DNA from: Hydractinia symbiolongicarpus
Lineage: Eukaryota > Cnidaria > Hydrozoa > Anthoathecata > Hydractiniidae
Length of the DNA stretch: 64,000 bases
Reading direction: 5' to 3'
NCBI RefSeq assembly: GCF_029227915.1
Contig: NC_079877.1
Coordinates: forward strand, 558,001-622,000
In this document: positions 47,641 through 60,160 of the stretch, piece after piece
Layout of the letters: every line of letters begins with the position of its first letter
Position numbering within the stretch: the stretch's first letter is position 1
The notes under the pieces: generated by a model
Told to the model about the DNA's origin: nothing
Seen by the model: the letters and a program-made list of their open reading frames with translations, nothing else
Database searches by the model: none
Translations under genes and position numbers: made by a program

Positions 47641-50479
47641 GTAAATCCCGGACTCGGCCCGTATAGTCAAAAGTATACAAAGAAACTACCCAGGGAGTAA
47701 ACTCATTTCCCGAACGATTTTTTAAATTATTTTTTCACCACTAAAACGCATAAGACTTGTAGTTTTCAAAAATGTTTTCATTTTTGATGAGACGCTGTAT
47801 AAAAGACGTTTAATCGCCGGCAAACGAAAACCAGCGATTTCCCGTAAATCCCGGACTCGGCCCGTATAGTCAAAAGTATACAAAGAAAGTACTCAGGGAG
47901 TAAACTCATTTCCAGAACGATTTTTTAAATTATCTTTTCACCACTAAAACGCATGAGACTTGTAGTTTTCAAAAATGTTTTCATTTTTGATGAGACGCTG
48001 AATAAAAGAAGTTTAATCGCCGGCAAACGAAAACCCGCGATTTCCCGTAAATCCCGGGCTTGGCCCGTATAGTCGAATATATACAAAGAAAGTACCCTGT
48101 GAGTAAACCCATTTCCAGAACGATTTTTTAAATTATCTTTTCACCACTAAAACGCATGAGACTCGTAGTTTTCAAAAATGTTTTCATTTTTGATGAGACG
48201 CTGAATAAAAGAAGTTTAATCGCCGGCAAACGAAAACCCGCGATTTCCCGTAAATCCCGGGCTTGGCCCGTATAGTCGAATATATACAAAGAAAGTACCC
48301 TGTGATTAACTCATTTCCAGAACGATTTTTTAAATTATCTTTTCACCGCTAAAACGCATGAGACTCGTAGTTTTCAAAAATGTTTTCATTTTTGATGAGA
48401 CGCGGAATAAAAGAAGTTTAATCGCCGGCAAACGAAAACCCGCGAATTCCCGTAAATCCCGGACTCGGCCCGTATAGCCAAAGGTATACAAAGAAAGTAC
48501 CCAGGGAGTAAACTCATTTCCCGAACGATTTTTTAAATTATTTTTTCAACACTAAAACGCATGAGACTTGTAGTTTTGAAAAATGTTTTTATTTTTGATG
48601 AGATGCTGAATAAAAGAAGTTTAATCGCCGGCAAACGAAAACCCGCGATTTCCCGTAAATCTCGGACTTGGCCCATATAGACAAAAGTATACAGAGATAT
48701 TACCCAGGAAGTAATCTCATTTCCCGGACGATTTTTTAAATTATTTTTTCGCCACTATAACGCGTGAGACTTGTAGTTTTCAAAAATGTTTTCATTTTTG
48801 ATGAGACGCTTAATGAAAGAGGTTTAATCGACGGCAAACGAAAACTAGCGATTTCCCGTATATCCCGAGCTAGGTCCGTATAGTCGAATGTTTACAAAGA
48901 AAGTACCCAGGGAGTAAACTCATTTCCCGAACGATTTTTTAAATTATTTTTTCACCACTAAAACGAATGAGACTTGTAGTTTTCAAAAATGTTTTCATTT
49001 TTGATGAGACGCTGAATAAAAAAAGTTTAATCGCCGGCAAACTATAACCCGCGATTTCCTGTTCATCCCGGACTCGGCCCGTATAGCCAAAAGTATACAA
49101 AGAAAGTATCCAGGAAGTAAACTCATTTCCCGAACGATTTCTTAAATTATTTTTTCACCACTAAAACGCATGAGACTTGTAGTTTTCAAAAATGTTTTCA
49201 TTTTTGATGAGACGTTGAATAAAAGAAGTTTAATCGCCGGCAAACGAAAACCCGTGATTTCCCGTAAATCCCGGGCTTGGCCCGTATAGTCGAATATATA
49301 CAAAGAAAGTACCCTGTGAGTAAACTCATTTCCATAACGATTTTTTAAATTATTTTTTCACCACTAAAACGAATGAGACTTGTAGTTTTCAAAAATGTTT
49401 TCATTTTTGATGAGACGCTGAATAAAAAAAGTTTAATCGCCGGCAAACTATAACCCGCGATTTCCCGTTCATCCCGGACTCGGCCCGTATAGCCAAAAGT
49501 ATACAAAGAAAGTATCCAGGAAGTAAACTCATTTCCCGAACGGTTTCTTAAATTATTTTTTCACCACTAAAACGCATGAGACTTGTAGTTTTCAAAATTG
49601 TTTTCATTTTTGATGAGACGCTGAATAAAAGAAGTTTAATCGCCGGCAAACGAAAACCCGTGATTTCCCGTAAATCCCGGGCTTGGCCCTTATAATCGAA
49701 TATATACAAAGAAAGTACCCTGTGAGTAAACTCATTTCCATAACGAATTTTAAATTATCTTTTCACCACTAAAACGCATGAGACTCGTAGTTTTCAAAAA
49801 TGTTTTCATTTTTGATGAGACGCGGAATAAAAGAAGTTTAATCGCTGGCAAACGAAAACCCGCGATTTCCCGTAAATCCCGGACTCGGCCCGTATAGTCA
49901 AAAGTAAAGAAAGAAACTACCCAGAGAGTAAACTCATTTCCCGAACGATTTTTTAAATTATCTTTTCACCACTAAAACGCATGAGACTTGCAATTTTCAA
50001 AAATGTTTTCATTTTTGATGAGACGCTGAATAAAAGAAGTTTAATCGCCGGCAAACGAAAACCCGCGAATTCCCGTAAATCCCGGACTCGGCCGTATAGC
50101 CAAAGGTATACAAAGAAAGTACCCAGGGAGTAAACTTATTTCGCGAACAATTTTTTAAATTATTTTCTCAACACTAAAACGCATGAGACTCGTAGTTTTC
50201 AAAAATGTTTTCATTTTTGATGAGACGCGGAATAAAAGAAGTTTAATCGCTGGCAAACGAAAACCCGCGATTTCCCGTAAATCCCGGACTCGGCCCGTAT
50301 AGTCAAAAGTATACAAAGAAAGTACCCTGTGAGTAAACTCATTTCCAGAACGATTTTTTAAATTATCTTTTCACCACTAAAACGCATGAGACTCGTAGTT
50401 TTCAAAAATGTTTTCATTTTTGATGAGACGCGGAATAAAAGAAGTTTAATCGCTGGGAAACGAAAACCCGCGATTTCCC
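47641..50479 (+). repeat. Transition from inner to outer monomer families
   Basis: After one A-like copy the inner HOR types stop. Monomers now carry GTGAGTAAAC with GACGCGG and TTAATCGC, AGTTTTGAAAAATG with TTTTTATTTTTG, CCCATATAGAC, CTATAACGCG, GCAAACTATAAC, CCCGTTCATCCC and CGCGAACAATTTT. A two-monomer doublet (ACTATAACCC followed by CCCGTGATTTC) is seen at about 49040-49280 and again at about 49450-49680. Many scattered private changes suggest less homogenisation than in the inner blocks. Confidence 0.78.
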
Positions 50480-52915
50480 GTAAATCCCGGGCTTGGCCCG
50501 TATAGTCGAATATATACAAAGAAAGTACCCTGTGAGTAAACTGATTTCCAGAACGATTTTTTAAATTATCTTTTCACCACTAAAACGCATGAGATTCGTA
50601 GTTTTCAAAAATGTTTTCATTTTTGATGAGACGCGGAATAAAAGAAGCTTAATCGCTGGCAAACTAAAACCCGCGATTTCCCGTGAATCCCGGACTCAGC
50701 CCGTATAGTCAAAAGTGTACAAACAAACTACCCAGGGAGTATACTCATTTCCAGAACGATTTTTTAAATTATTTTTTCACCACTAAAACGCATAAGACTT
50801 GTAGTTTTTAAAAATGTTTTCATTTTTGATGAGACGCTGAATAAAAGAAGTTTAATCGCCGGCAAACGAAAACCAGCGATTTCCCGTAAATCCCGAGCTA
50901 GGCCCGTTTAGTCGAATGTATACAAAGAAAGTACCCAGGGAGTAAACTCATTTCCAGAACGATTTTTTAAATTATCTTTTCACCACTAAAACGCATGAGA
51001 CCTGTAGTTTTCAAAAATGTTTTCATTTTTGGTGAGACGCTGAATATAAGAAGTTTAATCGCCGGCAAACGAAAACCCGCGAATTCCCGTAAATCCCGGA
51101 CTCGGCCCGTATAGCCAAAAGTATCAAAGAAAGTATCCAGGAAGTAAACTCATTTCCCGAACGATTTTATAAATTATTTTTTTACCACTAAAACGCATGA
51201 GACTTGTAGTTTTTAAAAAATCTTTTCATTTTTGATAAGACGCTGAATAAAAGAAGTTTAATCGCCGGCAAACGAAAACCCGCGAATTCCCGTAAATCCC
51301 GGACTCGGCCCGTATAGCCAAAGGTATACAAAGAAAGTACCCAGGGAGTAAACTCATTTCCCGAACGATTTTTTAAATTATTTTTTCAACACTAAAACGC
51401 ATGAGACTTGTAGTTTTGAAAAATGTTTTTATTTTTGATGAGATGCTGAATAAAAGAAGTTTAATCGCCGGCAAACGAAAACCCGCGATTTCCCGTAAAT
51501 CTCGGACTCGGCCCATATAGACAAAAGTATACAGAGATATTACCCAGGAATTAATCTCATTTCCCGGACGATTTTTTAAATTATTTTTTCGCCACTATAA
51601 CGCGTGAGACTTGTAGTTTTCAAAAATGTTTTCATTTTTGATGAGACGCTTAATGAAAGAGGTTTAATCGCCGGCAAACGAAAACTAGCGATTTCCCGTA
51701 TATCCTGAGCTAGGCCCGTATAGTTGAATGTTTACAAAGAAAGTACCCAGGGAGTAAACTCATTTCCCGAACGATTTTTTAAATTATTTTTTCACCACTA
51801 AAACGCATGAGACTTGTAATTTTCAAAAATGTTTTCATTTTTGATGAGACGCTGAATAAAAGAAGTTTAATCGCCGGCAAACGAAAACCCGTGATTTCCC
51901 GTAAATTCCGGGCTTGGCCCGTATAGTCGAATATATACAAAGAAAGTACCCTGTGAGTAAACTCATTTCCATAACGATTTTTTAAATTATTTTTTCACCA
52001 CTAAAACGAATGAGACTTGTAGTTTTCAAAAATGTTTTCATTTTTGATGAGACGCTGAATAAAAAAAGTTTAATCGCCGGCAAACTATAACCCGCGATTT
52101 CCCGTTCATCCCGGACTCGGCCCGTATAGCCAAAAGTATACAAAGAAAGTATCCAGGAAGTAAACTCATTTCCCGAACGATTTCTTAAATTATTTTTTCA
52201 CCACTAAAACGCATGAGACTTGTAGTTTTCAAAATTGTTTTCATTTTTGATGAGACGCTGAATAAAAGAAGTTTAATTGCCGGCAAACGAAAACCCGTGA
52301 TTTCCCGTAAATCCCGGGCTTGGCCCTTATAGTCGAATATATACAAAGAAAGTACCCTGTGAGTAAACTCATTTCCAGAACGATTTTTTAAATTATCTTT
52401 TCACCACTAAAACGCATGAGACTCGTAGTTTTCAAAAATGTTTTCATTTTTGATGAGACGCGGAATAAAAGAAGTTTAATCGCTGGGAAACGAAAACCCG
52501 CGATTTCCCGTAAATCCCGGGCTTGGCCCGTATAGTCGAATATATACAAAGAAAGTACCCTGTGAGTAAACTGATTTCCAGAACGATTTTTTAAATTATC
52601 TTTTCACCACTAAAACGCATGAGATTCGTAGTTTTCAAAAATGTTTTCATTTTTGATGAGACGCGGAATAAAAGAAGCTTAATCGCTGGCAAACTAAAAC
52701 CCGCGATTTCCCGTGAATCCCGGACTCAGCCCGTATAGTCAAAAGTGTACAAACAAACTACCCAGGGAGTATACTCATTTCCAGAACGATTTTTTAAATT
52801 ATTTTTTCACCACTAAAACGCATAAGACTTGTAGTTTTTAAAAATGTTTTCATTTTTGATGAGACGCTGAATAAAAGAAGTTTAATCGCCGGCAAACGAA
52901 AACCAGCGATTTCCC
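50480..52915 (+). repeat. 10-mer HOR of the outer family, 2030-bp period
   Basis: GAGACCTGTAG at about 51001 and 53031 and CCCGTTCATCC at 52104 and 54134 are both exactly 2030 bp (ten monomers) apart. Units in one phase are 50480-52509 and 52510-54539; only the first lies wholly in this entry. Rare words shared by both copies: CGCTGGGAAACG, GAAGCTTAATCG, GTGAATCCC, AAGTGTACAAAC, AAAGTATCAAAG, TTTTATAAATT and TTTTTAAAAAATC. The unit is the 13-mer minus three monomers. Confidence 0.9.
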
Positions 52916-55554
52916 GTAAATCCCGAGCTAGGCCCGTTTAGTCGAATGTATACAAAGAAAGTACCCAGGGAGTAAACTCATTTCCAGAACGATTTTTTAA
53001 ATTATCTTTTCACCACTAAAACGCATGAGACCTGTAGTTTTCAAAAATGTTTTCATTTTTGGTGAGACGCTGAATAAAAGAAGTTTAATCGCCGGCAAAC
53101 GAAAACCCGCGAATTCCCGTAAATCCCGGACTCGGCCCGTATAGCCAAAAGTATCAAAGAAAGTATCCAGGAAGTAAACTCATTTCCCGAACGATTTTAT
53201 AAATTATTTTTTTACCACTAAAACGCATGAGACTTGTAGTTTTTAAAAAATCTTTTCATTTTTGATAAGACGCTGAATAAAAGAAGTTTAATCGCCGGCA
53301 AACGAAAACCCGCGAATTCCCGTAAATCCCGGACTCGGCCCGTATAGCCAAAGGTATACAAAGAAAGTACCCAGGGAGTAAACTCATTTCCCGAACGATT
53401 TTTTAAATTATTTTTTCAACACTAAAACGCATGAGACTTGTAGTTTTGAAAAATGTTTTTATTTTTGATGAGATGCTGAATAAAAGAAGTTTAATCGCCG
53501 GCAAACGAAAACCCGCGATTTCCCGTAAATCTCGGACTCGGCCCATATAGACAAAAGTATACAGAGATATTACCCAGGAATTAATCTCATTTCCCAGACG
53601 ATTTTTTAAATTATTTTTTCGCCACTATAACGCGTGAGACTTGTAGTTTTCAAAAATGTTTTCATTTTTGATGAGACGCTTAATGAAAGAGGTTTAATCG
53701 CCGGCAAACGAAAACTAGCGATTTCCCGTATATCCTGAGCTAGGCCCGTATAGTTGAATGTTTACAAAGAAAGTACCCAGGGAGTAAACTCATTTCCCGA
53801 ACGATTTTTTAAATTATTTTTTCACCACTAAAACGCATGAGACTTGTAATTTTCAAAAATGTTTTCATTTTTGATGAGACGCTGAATAAAAGAAGTTTAA
53901 TCGCCGGCAAACGAAAACCCGTGATTTCCCGTAAATTCCGGGCTTGGCCCGTATAGTCGAATATATACAAAGAAAGTACCCTGTGAGTAAACTCATTTCC
54001 ATAACGATTTTTTAAATTATTTTTTCACCACTAAAACGAATGAGACTTGTAGTTTTCAAAAATGTTTTCATTTTTGATGAGACGCTGAATAAAAAAAGTT
54101 TAATCGCCGGCAAACTATAACCCGCGATTTCCCGTTCATCCCGGACTCGGCCCGTATAGCCAAAAGTATACAAAGAAAGTATCCAGGAAGTAAACTCATT
54201 TCCCGAACGATTTCTTAAATTATTTTTTCACCACTAAAACGCATGAGACTTGTAGTTTTCAAAATTGTTTTCATTTTTGATGAGACGCTGAATAAAAGAA
54301 GTTTAATCGCCGGCAAACGAAAACCCGTGATTTCCCGTAAATCCCGGGCTTGGCCCTTATAGTCGAATATATACAAAGAAAGTACCCTGTGAGTAAACTC
54401 ATTTCCATAACGATTTTTTAAATTATCTTTTCACCACTAAAACGCATGAGACTCGTAGTTTTCAAAAATGTTTTCATTTTTGATGAGACGCGGAATAAAA
54501 GAAGTTTAATCGCTGGCAAACGAAAACCCGCGATTTCCCGTAAATCCCGGACTCGGCCCGTATAGCCAAAAGTATACAAAGAAACTACCCAGGGAGTAAG
54601 CTCATTTCCCGAACGATTTTTTAAATTATCTTTTTACCACTAAAACGCATGAGACTTGCAATTTTCAAAAATGTTTTCATTTTTGATGAGACGCTGAATA
54701 AAAGAAGTTTAATCGCCGGCAAACGAAAACCCGCGAATTCCCGTAAATCCCGGACTCGGCCCGTATAGCCAAAGGTATACAAAGAAAGTAAACAGGGAGT
54801 AAACTTATTTCGCGAACAATTTTTTAAATTATTTTCTCAACACTAAAACGCATGAGACTCGTAGTTTTCAAAAATGTTTTCATTTTTGATGAGACGCGGA
54901 ATAAAAGAAGTTTAATCGCTGGCAAACGAAAACCCGCGATTTCCCGTAAATCCCGGACTCGGCCCGTATAGTCAAAAGTATACAAAGAAAGTACCCTGTG
55001 AGTAAACTCATTTCCAGAACGATTTTTTAAATTATCTTTTCACCACTAAAACGCATGAGACTCGTAGTTTTCAAAAATGTTTTCATTTTTGATGAGACGC
55101 GGAATAAAAGAAGTTTAATCGCTGGGAAACGAAAACCCGCGATTTCCCGTAAATCCCGGGCTTGGCCCGTATAGTCGAATATATACAAAGAAAGTACCCT
55201 GTGAGTAAACTCATTTCCAGAACGATTTTTTAAATTATCTTTTCACCACTAAAACGCATGAGACTCGTAGTTTTCAAAAATGTTTTCATTTTTGATGAGA
55301 CGCGGAATAAAAGAAGTTTAATCGCTGGCAAACTAAAACCAGCGATTTCCCGTGAATCCCGGACTCAGCCCGTATAGTCAAAAGTGTACAAACAAACTAC
55401 CCAGGGAGTAAACTCATTTCCAGAACGATTTTTTAAATTATTTTTTCACCACTAAAACGCACAAGACTTGTAGTTTTTAAAAATGTTTTCATTTTTGATG
55501 AGACGCTGAATAAAAGAAGTTTAATCGCCGGCAAACGAAAACCAGCGATTTCCC
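52916..55554 (+). repeat. 13-mer HOR of the outer family, 2639-bp unit (first copy)
   Basis: From the GAGCTAGGCCCGTTTAG monomer at 52916 to its next copy at 55555, exactly 13 x 203 bp. Compared with the 10-mer it includes three further monomers between GGCCCTTATAG and CGCTGGGAAACG. Their marks are GAAACTACCC with GAGACTTGCAATTTTC, CGCGAACAATTTT with TTTTCTCAACAC, and TAGTCAAAAG with GTGAGTAAAC. Confidence 0.9.
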
Positions 55555-57521
55555 GTAAATCCCGAGCTAGGCCCGTTTAGTCGAATGTATACAAAGAAAG
55601 TACCCAGGGAGTAAACTCATTTCCAGAACGATTTTTTAAATTATCTTTTCACCACTAAAACGCATGAGACCTGTAGTTTTCAAAAATGTTTTCATTTTTG
55701 GTGAGACGCTGAATAAAAGAAGTTTAATCGCCGGCAAACGAAAACCCGCGAATTCCCGTAAATCCCGGACTCGGCCCGTATAGCCAAAAGTATCAAAGAA
55801 AGTATCCAGGAAGTAAACTCATTTCCCGAACGATTTTATAAATTATTTTTTTACCACTAAAATGCATGAGACTTGTAGTTTTTAAAAAATCTTTTCATTT
55901 TTGATGAGACACTGAATAAAAGAAGTTTAATCGCCGGCAAACGAAAACCCGCGAATTCCCGTAAATCCCGGACTCGGCCCGTATAGCCAAAGGTATACAA
56001 AGAAAGTACCCAGGGAATAAACTCATTTCCCGAACGATTTTTTAAATTATTTTTTCAACACTAAAACGCATGAGACTTGTAGTTTTGAAAAATGTTTTTA
56101 TTTTTGATGAGATGCTGAATAAAAGAAGTTTAATCGCCGGCAAACGAAAACCCGCGATTTCCCGTAAATCTCGGACTCGGCCCATATAGACAAAAGTATA
56201 CAGAGATATTACCCAGGAAGTAATCTCATTTCCCGGACGATTTTTTAAATTATTTTTTCGCCACTATAACGCGTGAGACTTGTAGTTTTCAAAAATGATT
56301 TCCCGTAAATCCCGGGCTTGGCCCGTATAGTCGAATATATACAAAGAAAGTACCCTGTGAGTAAACTCATTTCCATAACGATTTTTTAAATTATCTTTTC
56401 ACCACTAAAACGCATGAGACTCGTAGTTTTCAAAAATGTTTTCATTTTTGATGAGACGCGGAATAAAAGAAGTTTAATCGCTGGCAAACGAAAACCCGCG
56501 ATTTCCCGTAAATCCCGGACTCGGCCCGTATAGTCAAAAGTAAAGAAAGAAACTACCCAGGGAGTAAACTCATTTCCCGAACGATTTTTTAAATTATCTT
56601 TTCACCACTAAAACGCATGAGACTTGCAATTTTCAAAAATGTTTTCATTTTTGATGAGACGCTGAATAAAAGAAGTTTAATCGCCGGCAAACGAAAACCC
56701 GCGAATTCCCGTAAATCCCGGACTCGGCCGTATAGCCAAAGGTATACAAAGGAAGTACCCAGGGAGTAAACTTATTTCGCGAACAATTTTTTAAATTATT
56801 TTCTCAACACTAAAACGCATGAGACTCGTAGTTTTCAAAAATGTTTTCATTTTTGATGAGACGCGGAATAAAAGAAGTTTAATCGCTGGCAAACGAAAAC
56901 CCGCGATTTCCCGTAAATCCCGGACTCGGCCCGTATAGTCAAAAGTATACAAAGAAAGTACCCTGTGAGTAAACTCATTTCCAGAACGAATTTTTAAATT
57001 ATCTTTTCACCACTAAAACGCATGAGACTCGTAGTTTTCAAAAATGTTTTCATTTTTGATGAGACGCGGAATAAAAGAAGTTTAATCGCTGGGAAACGAA
57101 AACCCGCGATTTCCCGTAAATCCCGGGCTTGGCCCGTATAGTCGAATATATACAAAGAAAGTACCCTGTGAGTAAACTCATTTCCAGAACGATTTTTTAA
57201 ATTATCTTTTCACCACTAAAACGCATGAGACTCGTAGTTTTCAAAAATGTTTTCATTTTTGATGAGACGCGGAATAAAAGAAGCTTAATCGCTGGCAAAC
57301 TAAAACCCGCGATTTCCCGTGAATCCCGGACTCAGCCCGTATAGTCAAAAGTGTACAAACAAACTACCCAGGGAGTATACTCATTTCCAGAACGATTTTT
57401 TAAATTATTTTTTCACCACTAAAACGCATAAGACTTGTAGTTTTTAAAAATGTTTTCATTTTTGATGAGACGCTGAATAAAAGAAGTTTAATCGCCGGCA
57501 AACGAAAACCAGCGATTTCCC
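55555..57521 (+). repeat. 13-mer unit with an out-of-register deletion (1967 bp)
   Basis: Phase landmarks are 1967 bp apart instead of 2639. At about 56298 the text reads CAAAAATG followed directly by ATTTCCCGTAAAT, so 62 bp of the monomer are missing together with three whole monomers (609 bp). One further base is lost at CTCGGCCGTATAG (about 56725). The deleted part covers the pre-X-like, TTCCGGGCTTGG-type and CCCGTTCATCC monomers. The monomer containing the junction is the only severely truncated copy I found in the window. Confidence 0.88.
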
Positions 57522-60160
57522 GTAAATCCCGAGCTAGGCCCGTTTAGTCGAATGTATACAAAGAAAGTACCCAGGGAGTAAACTCATTTCCAGAACGATT
57601 TTTTAAATTATCTTTTCACCACTAAAACGCATGAGACCTGTAGTTTTCAAAAATGTTTTCATTTTTGGTGAGACGCTGAATAAAAGAAGTTTAATCGCCG
57701 GCAAACGAAAACCCGCGAATTCCCGTAAATCCCGGACTCGGCCCGTATAGCCAAAAGTATCAAAGAAAGTATCCAGGAAGTAAACTCATTTCCCGAACGA
57801 TTTTATAAATTATTTTTTTACCACTAAAACGCATGAGACTTGTAGTTTTTAAAAAATCTTTTCATTTTTGATAAGACGCTGAATAAAAGAAGTTTAATCG
57901 CCGGCAAACGAAAACCCGCGAATTCCCGTAAATCCCGGACTCGGCCCGTATAGCCAAAGGTATACAAAGAAAGTACCCAGGGAGTAAACTCATTTCCCGA
58001 ACGATTTTTTAAATTATTTTTTCAACGCTAAAACGCATGAGACTTGTAGTTTTGAAAAATGTTTTTATTTTTGATGAGATGCTGAATAAAAGAAGTTTAA
58101 TCGCCGGCAAACGAAAACCCGCGATTTCCCGTAAATCTCGGACTCGGCCCATATAGACAAAAGTATACAGAGATATTACCCAGGAAGTAATCTCATTTCC
58201 CGGACGATTTTTTAAATTATTTTTTCGCCACTATAACGCGTGAGACTTGTAGTTTTCAAAAATGTTTTCATTTTTGATGAGACGCTTAATGAAAGAGGTT
58301 TAATCGCCGGCAAACGAAAACTAGCGATTTCCCGTATATCCTGAGCTAGGCCCGTATAGTTGAATGTTTACAAAGAAAGTACCCAGGGAGTAAACTCATT
58401 TCCCGAACGATTTTTTAAATTATTTTTTCACCACTAAAACGCATGAGACTTGTAATTTTCAAAAATGTTTTCATTTTTGATGAGACGCTGAATAAAAGAA
58501 GTTTAATCGCCGGCAAACGAAAACCCGTGATTTCCCGTAAATACCGGGCTTGGCCCGTATAGTCGAATATATACAAAGAAAGTACCCTGTGAGTAAACTC
58601 ATTTCCATAACGATTTTTTAAATTATTTTTTCACAACTAAAACGAATGAGACTTGTAGTTTTCAAAAATGTTTTCATAATTGATGAGACGCTGAATAAAA
58701 AAAGTTTAATCGCCGGCAAACTATAACCCGCGATTTCCCGTTCATCCCGGACTCGGCCCGTATAGCCAAAAGTATACAAAGAAAGTATCCAGGAAGTAAA
58801 CTCATTTCCCGAACGATTTCTTAAATTATTTTTTCACCACTAAAACGCATGACACTTGTAGTTTTCAAAATTGTTTTCATTTTTGATGAGACGCTGAATA
58901 AAAGAAGTTTAATCGCCGTCAAACGAAAACCCGTGATTTCCCGTAAATCCCGGGCTTGGCCCTTATAGTCGAATATATACAAAGAAAGTACCCTGTGAGT
59001 AAACTCATTTCCATAACGATTTTTTAAATTATCTTTTCACCACTAAAACGCATGAGACTCGTAGTTTTCAAAAATGTTTTCATTTTTGATGAGACGCGGA
59101 ATAAAAGAAGTTTAATCGCTGGCAAACGAAAACCCGCGATTTCCCGTAAATCCCGGACTCGGCCCGTATAGTCAAAAGTATACAAAGAAACTACCCAGGG
59201 AGTAAGCTCATTTCCCGAACGATTTTTTAAATTATCTTTTTACCACTAAAACGCATGAGACTTGCAATTTTCAAAAATGTTTTCATTTTTTATGAGACGC
59301 TGAATAAAAGAAGTTTAATCGCCGGCAAACGAAAACCCGCGAATTCCCGTAAATCCCGGACTCGGCCCGTATAGCCAAAGGTATACAAAGAAAGTACACA
59401 GGGAGTAAACTTATTTCGCGAACAATTTTTTAAATTATTTTCTCAACACTAAAACGCATGAGACTCGTAGTTTTCAAAAATGTTTTCATTTTTGATGAGA
59501 CGCGGAATAAAAGAAGTTTAATCGCTGGCAAACGAAAACCCGCGATTTCCCGTAAATCCCGGACTCGGCCCGTATAGTCAAAAGTATACAAAGAAAGTAC
59601 CCTGTGAGTAAACTCATTTCCAGAACGATTTTTTAAATTATCTTTTCACCACTAAAACGCATGAGACTCGTAGTTTTCAAAAATGTTTTCCTTTTTGATG
59701 AGACGCGGAATAAAAGAAGTTTAATCGCTGGGAAACGAAAACCCGCGATTTCCCGTAAATCCCGGGCTTGGTCCGTATAGTCGAATATATACAAAGAAAG
59801 TACCCTGTGAGTAAACTCATTTCCAGAACGATTTTTTAAATTATCTTTTCACCACTAAAACGCATGAGACTCGTAGTTTTCAAAAATGTTTTCATTTTTG
59901 ATGAGACGCGGAATAAAAGAAGTTTAATCGCTGGCAAACTAAAACCCGCGATTTCCCGTGAATCCCGGACTCAGCCCGTATAGTCAAAAGTGTACAAACA
60001 AACTACCCAGGGAGTAAACTCATTTCCAGAACGATTTTTTAAATTATTTTTTCACCACTAAAACGCACAAGACTTGTAGTTTTTAAAAATGTTTTCATTT
60101 TTGATGAGACGCTGAATAAAAGAAGTTTAATCGCCGGTAAACGAAAACCAGCGATTTCCC
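57522..60160 (+). repeat. 13-mer HOR of the outer family, 2639-bp unit (second full copy)
   Basis: GAGACCTGTAG at 57637 and 60276 is 2639 bp apart. Order and rare words match 52916-55554. Private changes include TTCAACGCTAAAAC (about 58021), AAATACCGGGC (about 58541), TTTTCACAACT, TTTTCATAATTG (about 58671), CATGACACTTG and a mutated TTTTTTATGAG (about 59287). Confidence 0.9.
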
